This document shows positions 33,660 to 42,082 of a DNA stretch of 64,000 nucleotides, in pieces (within the stretch, counting starts at the first letter, position 1; each line of letters starts with the position of its first letter). The position numbers and the translations under genes were made by a program. The notes below the pieces were generated by a model. That model did no database searches. It was not told the DNA's origin and saw nothing but the letters and a program-made list of their open reading frames with translations. This stretch comes from Hyphomicrobiaceae bacterium (GTDB lineage Bacteria > Pseudomonadota > Alphaproteobacteria > Rhizobiales > Hyphomicrobiaceae), in the NCBI GenBank assembly GCA_041397645.1, contig JAWKWE010000004.1, forward strand, positions 1,860,001 to 1,924,000, read 5' to 3'.

Positions 33660-35615
33660 TCAGGCCGCTGCTGCGGCAGACAGCGCTTCGGTATCGTTGG
33701 CTGGCATCAATCGCTGACGCCAGACATCAGCTGCCTTCTCCACATCGACGATGATCTGAGGCGGCGCAATTTCTTCGCGCGTCGCCAGCGCCCAGCGTGA
33801 AAAGGCGCCCACGGGACGTGCCGTCAACCAGCTCACCGGGCCCGCGAGGAGAAGACCGGCCACGACGGGTGCCATCCAAACTAGCAGGCCGGGCGAAACC
33901 TTCCACGCGATGGCGGCAACGAGCGCACCAATAAGCGTGTGCAGGCGCGCAAATTTCATCGCGTCAGAAAAGCTGAGAGCCCCATCGTCACGCTTCTGCG
34001 CCTTCCAACCGGAATCGAGTCCGGCGAAAATTTGGATGGCTCCGACTGTCTGCGTGATCATGAGGATCGGTGCAATCAACATCGAATAGATGGTTTCGTA
34101 GAACACACCAACCGTGCTCCGCAGGGCATGCATGGGGCTGCCTTGAATGCGCGCACGCTTCAACTCCAGCAACAGGCCGAGCAGCTTCGGCAGAAACACC
34201 ACGGCAAGGGTCGCCATGAAAAGCCGCAATGCAGCACCCGGATCAATCACTGGCCAAATTGGAAACAGCGTCTTTGAGTCTTCGAAATAGCTCGGGATGA
34301 ACTGGCCGCCCTGCAGCGCGAGCACCATGCCGACAACCAGTGACAACGCCCAAATGCCGGAGATCAGGTAAGAGGCAGCCCCCATACCCAGATGCACACG
34401 GCCCATAGGGGTGAGGCCAGCCTGACCGACAATAGCAAGATGCTGAAGATTGCCTTGTGCCCAGCGTCTGTCACGCACGACCACATCCACGATGTTGGGC
34501 GGCTGACCTTCATACGAGCCTTCGATGGTGGGCATCATATGTACACCCCAGCCCGCACGCTGGAGAAGAACCGCCTCCACGAAGTCGTGAGACAGAATAT
34601 GCCCGCCAAACGGCTTTCGCCCGGAAAGCTCAGGCAGTCCCGCTGAGGACGCAAAAGCCACGGTACGGATGATGGCGTTGTGACCCCAGTAGTTGCCCTG
34701 GTCGCGATGCCAGAATGCAATGCCCGAGGCTACCGAGGGGCCGTACACAGACGATGCGAATTGCGTAAGATGCTGGAGAAGCGTGCGGCCGCCCACGAGA
34801 CGAGGTACGGTCTGGATCAAGCCAGCTCTCTGCTCGTCCTCCATGGCTCCGGCAAGCGCAATCAACGTTTCCGCCGACATGACGCTGTCGGCATCCAAGA
34901 TCACGAAGTGATCGTAAGCAGCGCCAAAACGCTCGATCCAATCGGCGATGTTGCCTGCCTTGCGATGGGTATTGTCGCGCCGGCGTCGATAGTAGAAGTT
35001 GATCTTATCCTCAATCGCCGATTTCAGCCGACTATACGCAACGTCCTCGCGCGCGCCATCCTCAGGCCCGCGCGTATCGGACAGCACGAAAATATCGAAC
35101 GCGCCTTGGGGCGCAAGACGATCAAGGGCGGACGCCATCGCTTCGATCGTGCCCGCGATCCGAGATGGATCTTCGTGATAGACCGGAAAGAGCAACGCGG
35201 TCCGCGTCACCAGCGGACGAGATGTCTTGCGCGGGGTGATTGTGGCTGCATCCTCTCCGGCAAACAATGGCAGAAAACCGAGCGCTGCACTGAGAGAACC
35301 CAACGCGATCCAGCCGAAGGCGATTGTCGACAAAACCAGGAACACGAACTGAAGCGGTGTCATCTGACCGAAGGCCAGAATGGAGAATAGCTCTGATGCA
35401 AACGCAGCCGTGAGCACGCCAGCGCCGACGAAGATCGCCGACCTGGGAACCCAATAACCCCGCCGTCGCGGCTCGGCCGCACGCGCGATGGTTTGCGAGA
35501 AGTCCTGCTCTGGCATGAGCAGTGGTGCAGGCTCCGGCAAATTAGCGAACCCCACGTCGTGAGCCTCTCTGACGGGGAGCGATCCTTTGAAGTTCTCGTT
35601 TACGGCTTCGTCCAT
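33660..35615 (-). CDS. opgH: Glucans biosynthesis glucosyltransferase H
   Basis: OpgH is an inner-membrane family 2 glycosyltransferase that polymerises and exports the beta-glucan backbone of osmoregulated periplasmic glucans. The 651-residue protein has an N-terminal cytosolic tail, two membrane helices, a GT2 domain with LDADSVM and the RDRRWAQGN (QxxRW-type) acceptor motif, and about six C-terminal helices. The ATG at 35615 lies 16 bases inside the opgG 3' end, so the two genes are coupled. Longer in-frame starts would overlap opgG more. Confidence 0.95.
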   Translation of the reverse strand: MDEAVNENFKGSLPVREAHDVGFANLPEPAPLLMPEQDFSQTIARAAEPRRRGYWVPRSAIFVGAGVLTAAFASELFSILAFGQMTPLQFVFLVLSTIAFGWIALGSLSAALGFLPLFAGEDAATITPRKTSRPLVTRTALLFPVYHEDPSRIAGTIEAMASALDRLAPQGAFDIFVLSDTRGPEDGAREDVAYSRLKSAIEDKINFYYRRRRDNTHRKAGNIADWIERFGAAYDHFVILDADSVMSAETLIALAGAMEDEQRAGLIQTVPRLVGGRTLLQHLTQFASSVYGPSVASGIAFWHRDQGNYWGHNAIIRTVAFASSAGLPELSGRKPFGGHILSHDFVEAVLLQRAGWGVHMMPTIEGSYEGQPPNIVDVVVRDRRWAQGNLQHLAIVGQAGLTPMGRVHLGMGAASYLISGIWALSLVVGMVLALQGGQFIPSYFEDSKTLFPIWPVIDPGAALRLFMATLAVVFLPKLLGLLLELKRARIQGSPMHALRSTVGVFYETIYSMLIAPILMITQTVGAIQIFAGLDSGWKAQKRDDGALSFSDAMKFARLHTLIGALVAAIAWKVSPGLLVWMAPVVAGLLLAGPVSWLTARPVGAFSRWALATREEIAPPQIIVDVEKAADVWRQRLMPANDTEALSAAAAA

Positions 35616-37222
35616 CGGTACATCCAGCTTTCCGAGATCCACTGATCCCCCGCCTTCAATGCGCACCTCAACTCAACGAGTTCAGCCCCGTCCGGGTTCA
35701 ATTCAAAACTGACCCGAACGCCTGATACTTCCGGATTCTTCTGCACAACGACGTTCGCAACCTGCCCGGTGCTGTTGGTCAGATCGCAAACCGGCATGTC
35801 CCGCAAATCTTTTACGGCCGGACCCGTAAAATCTATGACAAACAGTGTCTTATCAGCTTCTTTGGCCTTTCCGACGCGGGTGGCGTCAACCCAGGCTCCG
35901 CTCCACGCGGCTGGCACCGCCTCACCCCAATTGAGCCGGTAAGAAAAATCGTACTGCGTCTTTCCTTCCAGCCCCTTCGCGGGCTTCCAGAAGACGACGA
36001 TGTTGTCGTGGATCTCGACGTCCACGGGAATTTCGATCAGCTCAATGACGCCTTCGCCCCAGGCACCCTTCGGCTCCACCCAAACCGTGGGCCGATGCTC
36101 ATAGTGCGCCTCCAGATCTTCGTATCCGTGAAAGTTGCGCTTGCGCTGCGCCAGTCCGAAGCCTTTGGGATCCTTGTCCACGAACGCGCTGATCTGAAGT
36201 GTCTTGTGATTTATGAGGGGACGCCACAGACGCTCGCCGCCACCATTGAGGACTGCTAGGCCGTCGCTGTCGTGCACGGCAGGACGGAAATCGTTGAACC
36301 GCCGGAGATTGGCCGGGCTGAAAAGGTACATGCTCGTGAGCGGTGCGTACCCGATGTGGGGAATGCCCTTTCGCGTAAACAGCGTCACGTCAACGTCCAT
36401 GATGGTGGATTCGCCCGGCTGAATAATGAAACGATAGGCACCAGCAACAGACGGGCTGTCGAGAAGCGCGTGAACCACGATGCCGGGTTGGCCGGGTGTC
36501 GGCTTCTCAATCCAAAAGCCGCGGAAGTACGGAAACTCCTCGCCGCCCGCTCGGGCCGTGTTGATCGCAAGGCCGCGTGCAGAGGCGCCATAGTTTTCTC
36601 CGCGTCCAACGGCGCGCAAATAGCTCGCGCCCTGAAAGACGACGTACTCATCAAGATAGTCGGCGCGATTGATCGGCCCGTGGATACGGAACCCGGAAAA
36701 GCCGAAGGGCGCATTGTCGGGCGCCGCCTTACCCACAAGCGGGCCAAGCGTGAACAGATGATTGTCGGCGGTCAGCTGGCGCGCCTCGCCGTTTTCGACG
36801 ACCCAAATTTCGACAGGAACGTCATAGAGCCAGCCAAGCGGGAAAAGCTGGATCTCCGTGTCAAGTTTCTGTCCCCGCCAGATAGCCTGGTCGGGCTTAA
36901 ACCGGATATCGCGGTATTGGTCGTAGGAAAGCTTGTTAAACGGCTCAGGCAGCTCGACCGATGTCAGCGAATAGTCGCTGGCAGCGAGCTTGCGGGCCAG
37001 CTCTTTGATCTCATCGGCCGAAAAAGGCTTCTTGGCCGGCGGCTCAGCTGGCGTGCCCGCAGCAGGCTCATCGGCGCGCGCCTCGCCGACGAACGTCGCG
37101 CCAAATTGGGCAAGTTCGCGCACCACACCCATTGCCGCCGCCCATCCGAGCGCCGAAGCCAGGACCGCGCGCCGGTCCGTCCCCAGTTCATGCATGTCGT
37201 CTGCTGCCACCTTCACCGACAT
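35600..37222 (-). CDS. opgG: Glucan biosynthesis periplasmic protein OpgG
   Basis: OpgG is a periplasmic protein required for the branched backbone of osmoregulated periplasmic glucans. It is 540 residues from the ATG at 37222. The N-terminal leader contains TDRRAVLASALGWAAAMGVV (about 15-34), a twin-arginine-like signal, so Tat export is possible here as well. The conserved blocks YDQYRDIRFKPDQAIW, SARGLAINTA, HDSDGLAVLNGGGERLWRPL and YEHRPTVWVEPKG follow. It is a paralogue of the protein at 15650-17245. opgG and opgH form a two-gene operon on the minus strand. Confidence 0.94.
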   Translation of the reverse strand: MSVKVAADDMHELGTDRRAVLASALGWAAAMGVVRELAQFGATFVGEARADEPAAGTPAEPPAKKPFSADEIKELARKLAASDYSLTSVELPEPFNKLSYDQYRDIRFKPDQAIWRGQKLDTEIQLFPLGWLYDVPVEIWVVENGEARQLTADNHLFTLGPLVGKAAPDNAPFGFSGFRIHGPINRADYLDEYVVFQGASYLRAVGRGENYGASARGLAINTARAGGEEFPYFRGFWIEKPTPGQPGIVVHALLDSPSVAGAYRFIIQPGESTIMDVDVTLFTRKGIPHIGYAPLTSMYLFSPANLRRFNDFRPAVHDSDGLAVLNGGGERLWRPLINHKTLQISAFVDKDPKGFGLAQRKRNFHGYEDLEAHYEHRPTVWVEPKGAWGEGVIELIEIPVDVEIHDNIVVFWKPAKGLEGKTQYDFSYRLNWGEAVPAAWSGAWVDATRVGKAKEADKTLFVIDFTGPAVKDLRDMPVCDLTNSTGQVANVVVQKNPEVSGVRVSFELNPDGAELVELRCALKAGDQWISESWMYRWTKP

Positions 37223-37456
37223 TGGCGGTTGCCGGAAACCTGATCCTTTTGGTGCAGGTCCTCTAATAGCATCACCCCATGCTGCAGTGCATAACAAACG
37301 AATGTGGCGTTTTTTCTCATGGCTCTAAGGTGTTGCACGCAAGTCGCCTCCGCTAGAGGTCTGCCAAAAAGACGCGGGGGCGTGATGGAGAAGTCTTCAG
37401 GGTGCGCTATAGGTGGGCCCCGCGAGGGTTTGCATAACTAGTGTCAGGAGTATCCC

Positions 37457-37897
37457 GTGGGCGGTCCGTCGGAAGAGGCGCTCATCCAGGCCATCATGGA
37501 TGTGCGCAGCCAAATCGACTTCCTGTGGCAATTCTTCGTATCGGTGCACATCGCCATTTTTGCGCTGCTCTTCCTGTACGACCACGCCGTCGAGTCCCTC
37601 AGCACCGTGGCCAAGGCTCTCGCGGGAGCCGGAATCGCAGCGTTCGAATGGATCAACGGGAATGCCTTGGTCTCAGCTTATACTCTGCTCGACGCTATGC
37701 ACGAGCAATATCGCCTAACGTATGGGCAGGCCACTCGGTTCCACTATGCCTTCTACGAGAAATTCGTTCTGGCGACGTTCCAGTCGCGGCCCTCTATGGT
37801 TTTGGTGACCCATTCTACGGCGCTCGTGATAGTGCTGCTGGCGTTCGCCTCGCGACGTTTTATTCAGAGCAAACCGCGCAATCCAGAGGCACACTGA
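37457..37897 (+). CDS. Hypothetical membrane protein
   Basis: This 146-residue protein has two predicted membrane helices (about 25-43 and 115-135) with an amphipathic middle segment. The start is GTG at 37457, which follows AGGAG by six bases and fits the onset of coding character. It stands alone between the divergent opgG and the porin gene. No family recognised. Confidence 0.65.
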   Translation: MGGPSEEALIQAIMDVRSQIDFLWQFFVSVHIAIFALLFLYDHAVESLSTVAKALAGAGIAAFEWINGNALVSAYTLLDAMHEQYRLTYGQATRFHYAFYEKFVLATFQSRPSMVLVTHSTALVIVLLAFASRRFIQSKPRNPEAH

Positions 37898-38266
37898 AAA
37901 GGCCTAAAACACCAGATTGTGGATAACCAATCTTCCGTTTCGTGAGAAATCATCTCAACATACTTATATTGTTCAACAATTTTATCCACAATCGGTCGTA
38001 GTTTTTGCGTCACGCGACAGTTGCAATGCTGCGGATGGCATCTGGCTTTAGTTTCGCACCCGCCGACCTTTCGCTAGATTGATGCCTCGTTGGACGATTC
38101 GGGAGGCCATCCGGATCCCGACGAAACGGCCGGCAATCCCCCCGGAAAGCCGACCCTAAGACAGCGAAAGGGAACTCAAGAGGGGAGTACCGTCCCGGAC
38201 CCAAGCGGCGCGTAACCAGCCGCTCCGGAAACGGATTTCAGTCTTAGTGACGCGGAGTTTGAGTGA
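37898..38266. other. Intergenic region upstream of the porin gene
   Basis: These 369 bases start with an AT-rich part (37915-38000) that contains the inverted DnaA-box pair, followed by a GC-rich leader with the porin promoter. No gene is seen. Confidence 0.6.
37916..37992. promoter_or_regulatory. Inverted pair of perfect DnaA boxes around an AT-rich core
   Basis: ATTGTGGATAA (37916-37926) and TTATCCACAAT (37982-37992) are exact reverse complements. Both contain the consensus DnaA box TTATCCACA. The 55 bases between them are AT-rich. DnaA could act here as a regulator or be titrated; the flanking genes are not those of a known alphaproteobacterial origin. Confidence 0.6.
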
Positions 38267-39490
38267 ATGTGGAAGTTGCATTTGAGTGCGCTGGCGGTCG
38301 CAGGACTGCTGGCGGGGGGTCTCTCGTCCGGCGCTACAGCCGCTGACTTTGGCGGAGACTGCTGCGCAGACCTTGAAGAGCGCATCGCCGAACTCGAAGC
38401 CACCGCGGCGCGGAAAGGCAACCGTAAGGTTTCCCTGACCATCTCAGGCTGGGTCAACCAGCAGGTGACTTGGTGGGATGACGGCGCCGAAAGCAACGTC
38501 TACGTGCACGACATCGGCTCGACGCTGGGCAGCAACGTCCGCTTCTCGGGACAAGCCAACTTCTCGCCCGGCTGGTCCGCAGGCTATGTCCTCCAGATCG
38601 AGGCCATGAGCGCCGACGGCCTGACCCTTAACCAAAACACCGACAACGGCACCGCGGGCTTTGGACCGGTGCAGGTCTATCAATCCTATTGGTTCATCAA
38701 GAGCGAGACGCTCGGCAAGCTGTCGGTCGGCAAGCTCTCACAGGCGTCTGATAACGCGGCCATGCTCGTCGACGGCTCCGGTTCTCTCGTTCCGGCCAAC
38801 TGGGTCGCCTTCGATGCCAACGGCTTTTTCGTCCGCAACGCGACGACTGGCTTGCTCTCCAACATCACCTGGGGCCAGGCTGGCGGCTGCACCTGGGGCG
38901 ACTGCAACGGCGTCCCGCTCAATGCGGTGCGCTACGACACGCCCACTTTCGCCGGGTTCTCTGCCTCCGCCTCTTGGGGCGAGGATGACTTCTGGGATGT
39001 CGCGGCGCGCTACGCCGGTGAACTTGCTGGCTTCCGCATAGCGGCTGTCGGCGCCTACTCAGAGAGCGATGACTTAGGTGTTCAGGGCTCCAACGGCATC
39101 GACACCACCAAATACATCCAGGCCGGGCTCTACATTCAGCACATCGGCACCGGCCTATTCGGCCTCGCCAACTGGGGTAACTTCGACTCCGATGAACCGG
39201 GCTTCGACGCCTCCACGACTTGGTACTTCAAGGGCGGTCTGCGGCAGCGCTTTTCAGCGCTCGGACATACGGTGTTCTATGGCGAATATCTGACGAATAA
39301 CGACGGCGCCAACACCGGATCGGATATGCACGTTTGGGGTCTTGGCGCGGTTCAGGAGATCGACGCCGCCGCTATGTCGATCTGGGTGAAGTACCGTCAC
39401 GCTAGCGCCGACAACCTTATAGACGGGGGCACCACCATCGCCGCCGACGACTTCCAGTGGGTCGGCGTCGGCGCGCTGATCAACTTCTAA
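38267..39490 (+). CDS. Outer-membrane porin (rhizobial Porin_2 type)
   Basis: This 407-residue protein has a signal peptide (about 1-25, ending ATA) and a short N-terminal coiled stretch (DLEERIAELEATAARKGN) before the beta-barrel. The barrel begins VSLTISGWVNQQVTWWDDG and contains GSRTRFSGQ-like and YQSYWFIKSETLGKLSVGK segments typical of alphaproteobacterial porins, and it ends in a terminal phenylalanine (ALINF). It would allow diffusion of small hydrophilic solutes. The ATG follows GGAG by nine bases. A perfect terminator follows. Confidence 0.93.
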   Translation: MWKLHLSALAVAGLLAGGLSSGATAADFGGDCCADLEERIAELEATAARKGNRKVSLTISGWVNQQVTWWDDGAESNVYVHDIGSTLGSNVRFSGQANFSPGWSAGYVLQIEAMSADGLTLNQNTDNGTAGFGPVQVYQSYWFIKSETLGKLSVGKLSQASDNAAMLVDGSGSLVPANWVAFDANGFFVRNATTGLLSNITWGQAGGCTWGDCNGVPLNAVRYDTPTFAGFSASASWGEDDFWDVAARYAGELAGFRIAAVGAYSESDDLGVQGSNGIDTTKYIQAGLYIQHIGTGLFGLANWGNFDSDEPGFDASTTWYFKGGLRQRFSALGHTVFYGEYLTNNDGANTGSDMHVWGLGAVQEIDAAAMSIWVKYRHASADNLIDGGTTIAADDFQWVGVGALINF

Positions 39491-39530
39491 CTAAGAGACG
39501 TTCCCTACAAAAACTTCCCGTCCCCAAGCA

Positions 39531-39563
39531 GGCCGCCTCTCCCCCGAGGCGGCCATTTTTTTC
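39531..39563 (+). terminator. Rho-independent terminator of the porin gene
   Basis: GGCCGCCTC (39531-39539) pairs perfectly with GAGGCGGCC (39546-39554), followed by ATTTTTTTCCC. It lies 40 bases after the stop. Confidence 0.92.
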
Positions 39564-39653
39564 CCTTTTGCTCACTCACGCTGCGCACATGCGGCAAGCC
39601 GTAGCCTCCTCGCGCCCTTCCCCCGGTCGCCGCGACACCCTAATCTGTCCGCC

Positions 39654-40829
39654 ATGTTCGTAACCTTCTTCCATGAGCTCAGAGCCGCCAAGCTGCCGGT
39701 GACGCTGAAGGAATACCTCACGCTGCTCGAAGCCGTCGAAGCTGGCGTCGCAGCTCAGCGTGTGGAGGACTTCTATTATCTGGCACGCGCAACCCTAGTG
39801 AAGGATGAGCGCAACCTCGATCGTTTCGATCAGGTCTTCGGTCACGTCTTCAAGGGACTGGACTTGATGGCCGATGCCGGAACAGCCGAGATTCCCGAAG
39901 AGTGGCTGCGTCTCGTTTCCGCTCTTCATCTGTCCGACGAGGACAAGAAGAAAATCCAAGAGTTGGGCGGCTGGGAAAAGATCATGGAAGAGCTGCAAAA
40001 GCGGCTCGCCGAACAAAAGGAACGGCACGCAGGCGGCAACAAGTGGATTGGAACCGGCGGCACGTCACCCTACGGCGCTTATGGATACAATCCAGCTGGC
40101 GTGCGCATCGGACAAAAGGAGAGCCGGCACAGGCGCGCCATCAAGGTTTGGGACAAGCGCGAGTTCAAGGACCTTTCGGGCAACGCCGAAATCGGTATTC
40201 GCAACATCAAGGTCGCGCTGCGCCGGCTCCGCCAGTTCGCACGGACCGGTGCGCCTAGCGAACTCGACCTCAATTCAACGATCCGCGGCACGGCGGAAAA
40301 GGGCTATCTCGACCTGCACCTCAGGCCAGAGCGCCACAACGCGGTAAAGCTGCTGATGTTCTTCGACATCGGCGGCTCGATGGACGACCACATCAAGGAC
40401 GTGGAGGAACTGTTCTCTGCGGCGCGCACCGAGTTCAAACATCTTGAATACTTCTACTTCCACAACTGCCTTTACGAGGGTGTGTGGAAAGACAACGCCC
40501 GCCGGTGGAGCAACAAGACGCCGACATGGCAGGTGCTCAACACTTATCCGGCCGACTACAAAGTGATCTTCGTCGGCGATGCGTCCATGAGCCCATACGA
40601 GATTACCGTGCCTGGCGGTTCGGTCGAACACATGAACGAAGAGCCCGGCGCTCTATGGCTCCAACGAGTGACGGACATCTACAAGCACGCCGTCTGGCTC
40701 AACCCGGTGCCGGAGACCTATTGGAGCTGGACTCAATCCATCGGCCTCATACGCAGGTTATTCTCCGATCGTATGTATCCGCTCACTCTGGAGGGCCTGG
40801 AAGCGGCCACGCGAGAGCTGATGCGCTGA
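39654..40829 (+). CDS. CoxE-like von Willebrand factor A domain protein
   Basis: This 391-residue cytoplasmic protein begins with a helical segment (FHELRAAKLPVTLKEYLTLLEAV) and ends in a CoxE/VWA domain with the metal site FDIGGSMDD (about 239-247) and VIFVGDASMSPYE. Proteins of this family normally work with a MoxR-type AAA+ ATPase to assemble metal cofactors, but none is encoded next to it. The GxGGTSPYGAYG linker and the KVWDKREFKDLS segment are conserved features of the family. Its isolated position leaves the target unknown. Confidence 0.88.
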   Translation: MFVTFFHELRAAKLPVTLKEYLTLLEAVEAGVAAQRVEDFYYLARATLVKDERNLDRFDQVFGHVFKGLDLMADAGTAEIPEEWLRLVSALHLSDEDKKKIQELGGWEKIMEELQKRLAEQKERHAGGNKWIGTGGTSPYGAYGYNPAGVRIGQKESRHRRAIKVWDKREFKDLSGNAEIGIRNIKVALRRLRQFARTGAPSELDLNSTIRGTAEKGYLDLHLRPERHNAVKLLMFFDIGGSMDDHIKDVEELFSAARTEFKHLEYFYFHNCLYEGVWKDNARRWSNKTPTWQVLNTYPADYKVIFVGDASMSPYEITVPGGSVEHMNEEPGALWLQRVTDIYKHAVWLNPVPETYWSWTQSIGLIRRLFSDRMYPLTLEGLEAATRELMR

Positions 40830-41024
40830 TTCGTGCCCCAAAAAGCGGCGCTTGGCGTGGAAATGGGCGGGAAAGGCGTTGACCTGCGCGCGCACGCGGG
40901 TCAATTCTCCCTTTCCAAGGGCAGAGCAATTGCGGGCTAATGCCGGGATGAGTGCGGGGGCGCACCAGTCTTGAAGCGATGCAAGGCTCAAGGGGATGCC
41001 AGGCTAAGAAAAGGCTCGGGGGAA

Positions 41025-41543
41025 ATGGAAGCCATGATCAAGAGAATTGTCGCGGCCGGTGGCCTTGCTATGGTCCTAGCCTCTCTTGGCGGGTGCGGCG
41101 CAAGCATTCCTGGAATGTCGACGAGCGCTCTCTCGCCCGGCAAGCCGGCTCAAGACGATCCGACGTCACGCGCTCTGCAAGTGGGCAGCACCTCGGCCCG
41201 CGCCATCAAGTGCGGATATAACTTCGACCCGGTCAAACTGCGCACTCAGTTCCTTGCCGCCGAGGCCGTCACCAGTCCTACCAACGTTGACCAGATCGCC
41301 AAGATCTACGACACCGCCTTCAACGGCGTCACCAAAGCGGTGGCGACGCAAGGCGAGGGCTATTGCAGCGAAGAGAAAGTCGCTCAGATCAAGGCGGCGC
41401 TAACACGCCATCTCGCAGGCGATTACGCCCCGCCCCAAGCCGTGATTAAGGACGAAGGGCTGTTCGGATCTCTCGGAGATACGGGCAGCGGCGATAGCGA
41501 GTACGCAAAGAAGATGCAGGCAAACCCGACAATTCAGCACTAG
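41025..41543 (+). CDS. Hypothetical lipoprotein
   Basis: This protein of 172 residues has a lipoprotein signal peptide: basic start, hydrophobic stretch, and lipobox LGGC (cysteine at about residue 24). The mature part has no recognised domain and carries further cysteines in IKCGY and GYCSEE that may pair. The ATG at 41025 is close to GGGGGAA; the ATG at 41034 is an alternative. It is attached to the outer or inner membrane by lipid, by inference. It lies upstream of another small membrane protein gene. Confidence 0.7.
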   Translation: MEAMIKRIVAAGGLAMVLASLGGCGASIPGMSTSALSPGKPAQDDPTSRALQVGSTSARAIKCGYNFDPVKLRTQFLAAEAVTSPTNVDQIAKIYDTAFNGVTKAVATQGEGYCSEEKVAQIKAALTRHLAGDYAPPQAVIKDEGLFGSLGDTGSGDSEYAKKMQANPTIQH

Positions 41544-41598
41544 CGACTTGCGTCGCGCACCTTCTCTCCCCCAGCACTGGAATGGAACCCTCGTTGTC

Positions 41599-41964
41599 AT
41601 GGAGCAGCTGATCTGGTTCGAAGTTGCGTTTAAAGGCGCGCTCGGACTGGTTCTCGCAATTCTGCCCCTCACCACGTTGCGTGTCTTGGGGCTTCATCGC
41701 GACAGTCAGCGCTTTTGGCCACGCCTTGTAGGATGTCTGCTCGCGGGCATTGCAATCGGCACGGCCGTCACAATGTTGACGCCTCAGGCTCGCGGCGGCA
41801 TCGGACCCGCCGGTCTCATCCCGATCAACCTGATGCTCGCAGCCGGATTGCTCTCCGCCCTCGTGTGGGGCACCTCAGCGCCGGCACGCCGAGGGCGCTT
41901 CGCAGTATTGGTTCTTGGGCTCGCTAGCCTGGCGCTGGCGTTCCTCGAAATCGCTCACATCTGA
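41599..41964 (+). CDS. Hypothetical four-helix membrane protein
   Basis: This 121-residue protein has about four membrane helices (near 8-28, 42-62, 70-92, 98-118). Loops are short and rich in arginine. The ATG at 41599 is chosen because the upstream extension is not membrane-like; its ribosome binding site is weak. It follows the lipoprotein gene by 55 bases and may be co-transcribed. No family recognised. Confidence 0.6.
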   Translation: MEQLIWFEVAFKGALGLVLAILPLTTLRVLGLHRDSQRFWPRLVGCLLAGIAIGTAVTMLTPQARGGIGPAGLIPINLMLAAGLLSALVWGTSAPARRGRFAVLVLGLASLALAFLEIAHI

Positions 41965-42082
41965 GACGACGCGTAACCGCTCGCTAACTACGCCGCATGA
42001 GGTTTTCGCGCTCAGTAACATCTCGATAGGGCGACAGAGCTAATGTTGCGTTTATCGCAGCTTCAAAGCTTCCGCTTCACCC

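Noticed and set aside
37898..38266. Chromosomal replication origin
   Set aside because: Only two DnaA boxes were found, and neighbours (porin, membrane protein) are not those of known alphaproteobacterial origins such as hemE; kept only as a DnaA-box finding.
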